The notes under the pieces were generated by a model that saw only the letters and a program-made list of their open reading frames with translations, did not search any database and had not been told where the DNA came from. Below, piece by piece: positions 5,583-5,973 of a DNA stretch of 5,973 nt; positions within the stretch are counted from its first letter, which is position 1, and each line of letters begins with the position of its first letter. Position numbers and translations under genes: made by a program. The DNA is from JBDHBD01 sp039586095. Its GTDB lineage: Bacteria; Gemmatimonadota; Gemmatimonadetes; Palauibacterales; Palauibacteraceae. The stretch is taken from NCBI GenBank assembly GCA_039586095.1, contig JBDHLB010000141.1, positions 1-5,973 of the forward strand, in the 5' to 3' direction.

Positions 5583-5973
5583 ATGCTGCCAACGATCAGG
5601 TATCGCCCGGCGCGTGCACTGCGCCAGTGGGAGCTGCCGGAGCTGAATCGGTGGTTCGACGAAGTGCTCAATCGCCCGCTCGAGGCATGGCCGAGCTGGA
5701 CTCCCTCTGCGGATCTTTTCGAGACCGCCGACGGGTTTGAGCTGGAGCTCGAGGTGCCAGGCTTCGAGAAGGATGCAATCGATGTCACGGTGGAGCGGGG
5801 CATCCTCATCGTATCGGGTCAGCACACCTTGGAAGAGGAAGACTCGGGGCGAACGTACCATTGCCGAGAGCGCTCCTTCGAACGGTTCACGCGGACGTTC
5901 AGCCTGCCGCACACCGTGAATCCCGAGCACGTCGACGCCGAGCTGGAGAATGGCGTTCTGTACGTTCGGCTCC
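5583..5973 (+). CDS. Hsp20/alpha-crystallin small heat shock protein (3' end cut by window)
   Basis: The visible 130 codons read as a typical bacterial small heat shock protein: a cytoplasmic, ATP-independent chaperone that holds unfolding proteins in oligomers. The N-terminal arm (1-40) includes L21-NRWFDEVL and is rich in Trp. The alpha-crystallin domain starts at P41-SADLFETADGFELELEVPGF (41-61), continues through I66-DVTVERGILIVSG (66-79) and R95-ERSFERFTRTFSLP (95-109), and ends with the signature A119-ELENGVLYVRL. Typical members have 140-160 residues, so about 10-25 residues, including any C-terminal I-x-I/V anchor motif, lie beyond the window. The ATG is set by GGAGGA at 5571-5576. 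It is separated by 242 bp of hairpin-rich DNA from the JAMM gene and so is probably its own transcription unit, expected to be heat-inducible from family knowledge. Confidence 0.93.
   Translation, partial: MLPTIRYRPARALRQWELPELNRWFDEVLNRPLEAWPSWTPSADLFETADGFELELEVPGFEKDAIDVTVERGILIVSGQHTLEEEDSGRTYHCRERSFERFTRTFSLPHTVNPEHVDAELENGVLYVRL

Noticed and set aside
5409..5930. 173-codon minus-strand frame across the hsp20 gene
   Set aside because: It is antisense to a clear alpha-crystallin domain protein and has no family features of its own.
1..5973. CRISPR array, insertion sequence, phage or defence island
   Set aside because: There are no regularly spaced repeats, transposase or integrase motifs, or target-site duplications. 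The JAMM gene alone is not enough to claim a ubiquitin-like conjugation or defence system.

Overview
This is a 6-kb, GC-rich bacterial window with six protein-coding genes, two inferred terminator-like hairpins and several short dyads. There are no RNA genes, mobile elements or CRISPR repeats that I can support. The high GC content, good AGGAGG-type ribosome binding sites, two GTG starts and three Sec-type signal peptides ending in AxA/Q-like sites fit a diderm environmental bacterium. The mix of an exported CehA/McbA-type metallohydrolase, an exported DUF4440/SnoaL-like protein and orphan secreted proteins would suit Gemmatimonadota or a similar phylum, but that taxon is only a guess.

Layout. 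Bases 1-2518 hold a large exported PHP-type metallohydrolase of the CehA/McbA family (plus strand), with beta-sandwich modules in front and a C-terminal coiled coil. Bases 2633-3070 hold a small exported SnoaL-like (DUF4440) protein. Bases 3135-3386 hold a short stand-alone protein resembling domain 2 of EF-Tu/IF2. These three point the same way with gaps of 114 and 64 bp, so they could be read together but need not be. A strong 16-bp hairpin (3432-3474) closes this side and lies between convergent genes.

Bases 3545-4321 (minus strand) encode an exported protein made of two copies of a ~105-residue domain, each with a conserved Cys pair and a WA-x-EWNV motif; I do not recognise the family. 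A 395-bp divergent spacer (4322-4716) separates it from a plus-strand JAMM/MPN-type metallopeptidase-like gene (4717-5340), which has a possible N-terminal membrane segment and an unusually long gap in its metal motif. After a hairpin-rich spacer, the window ends inside an Hsp20 (alpha-crystallin) small heat shock protein gene (5583-5973, 3' end missing).

The genes do not form an obvious pathway. Three products are predicted to be exported and one is possibly membrane-anchored, but I see no evidence for a defined multi-gene system. The two most interesting items are the duplicated secreted protein and the variant JAMM protein.
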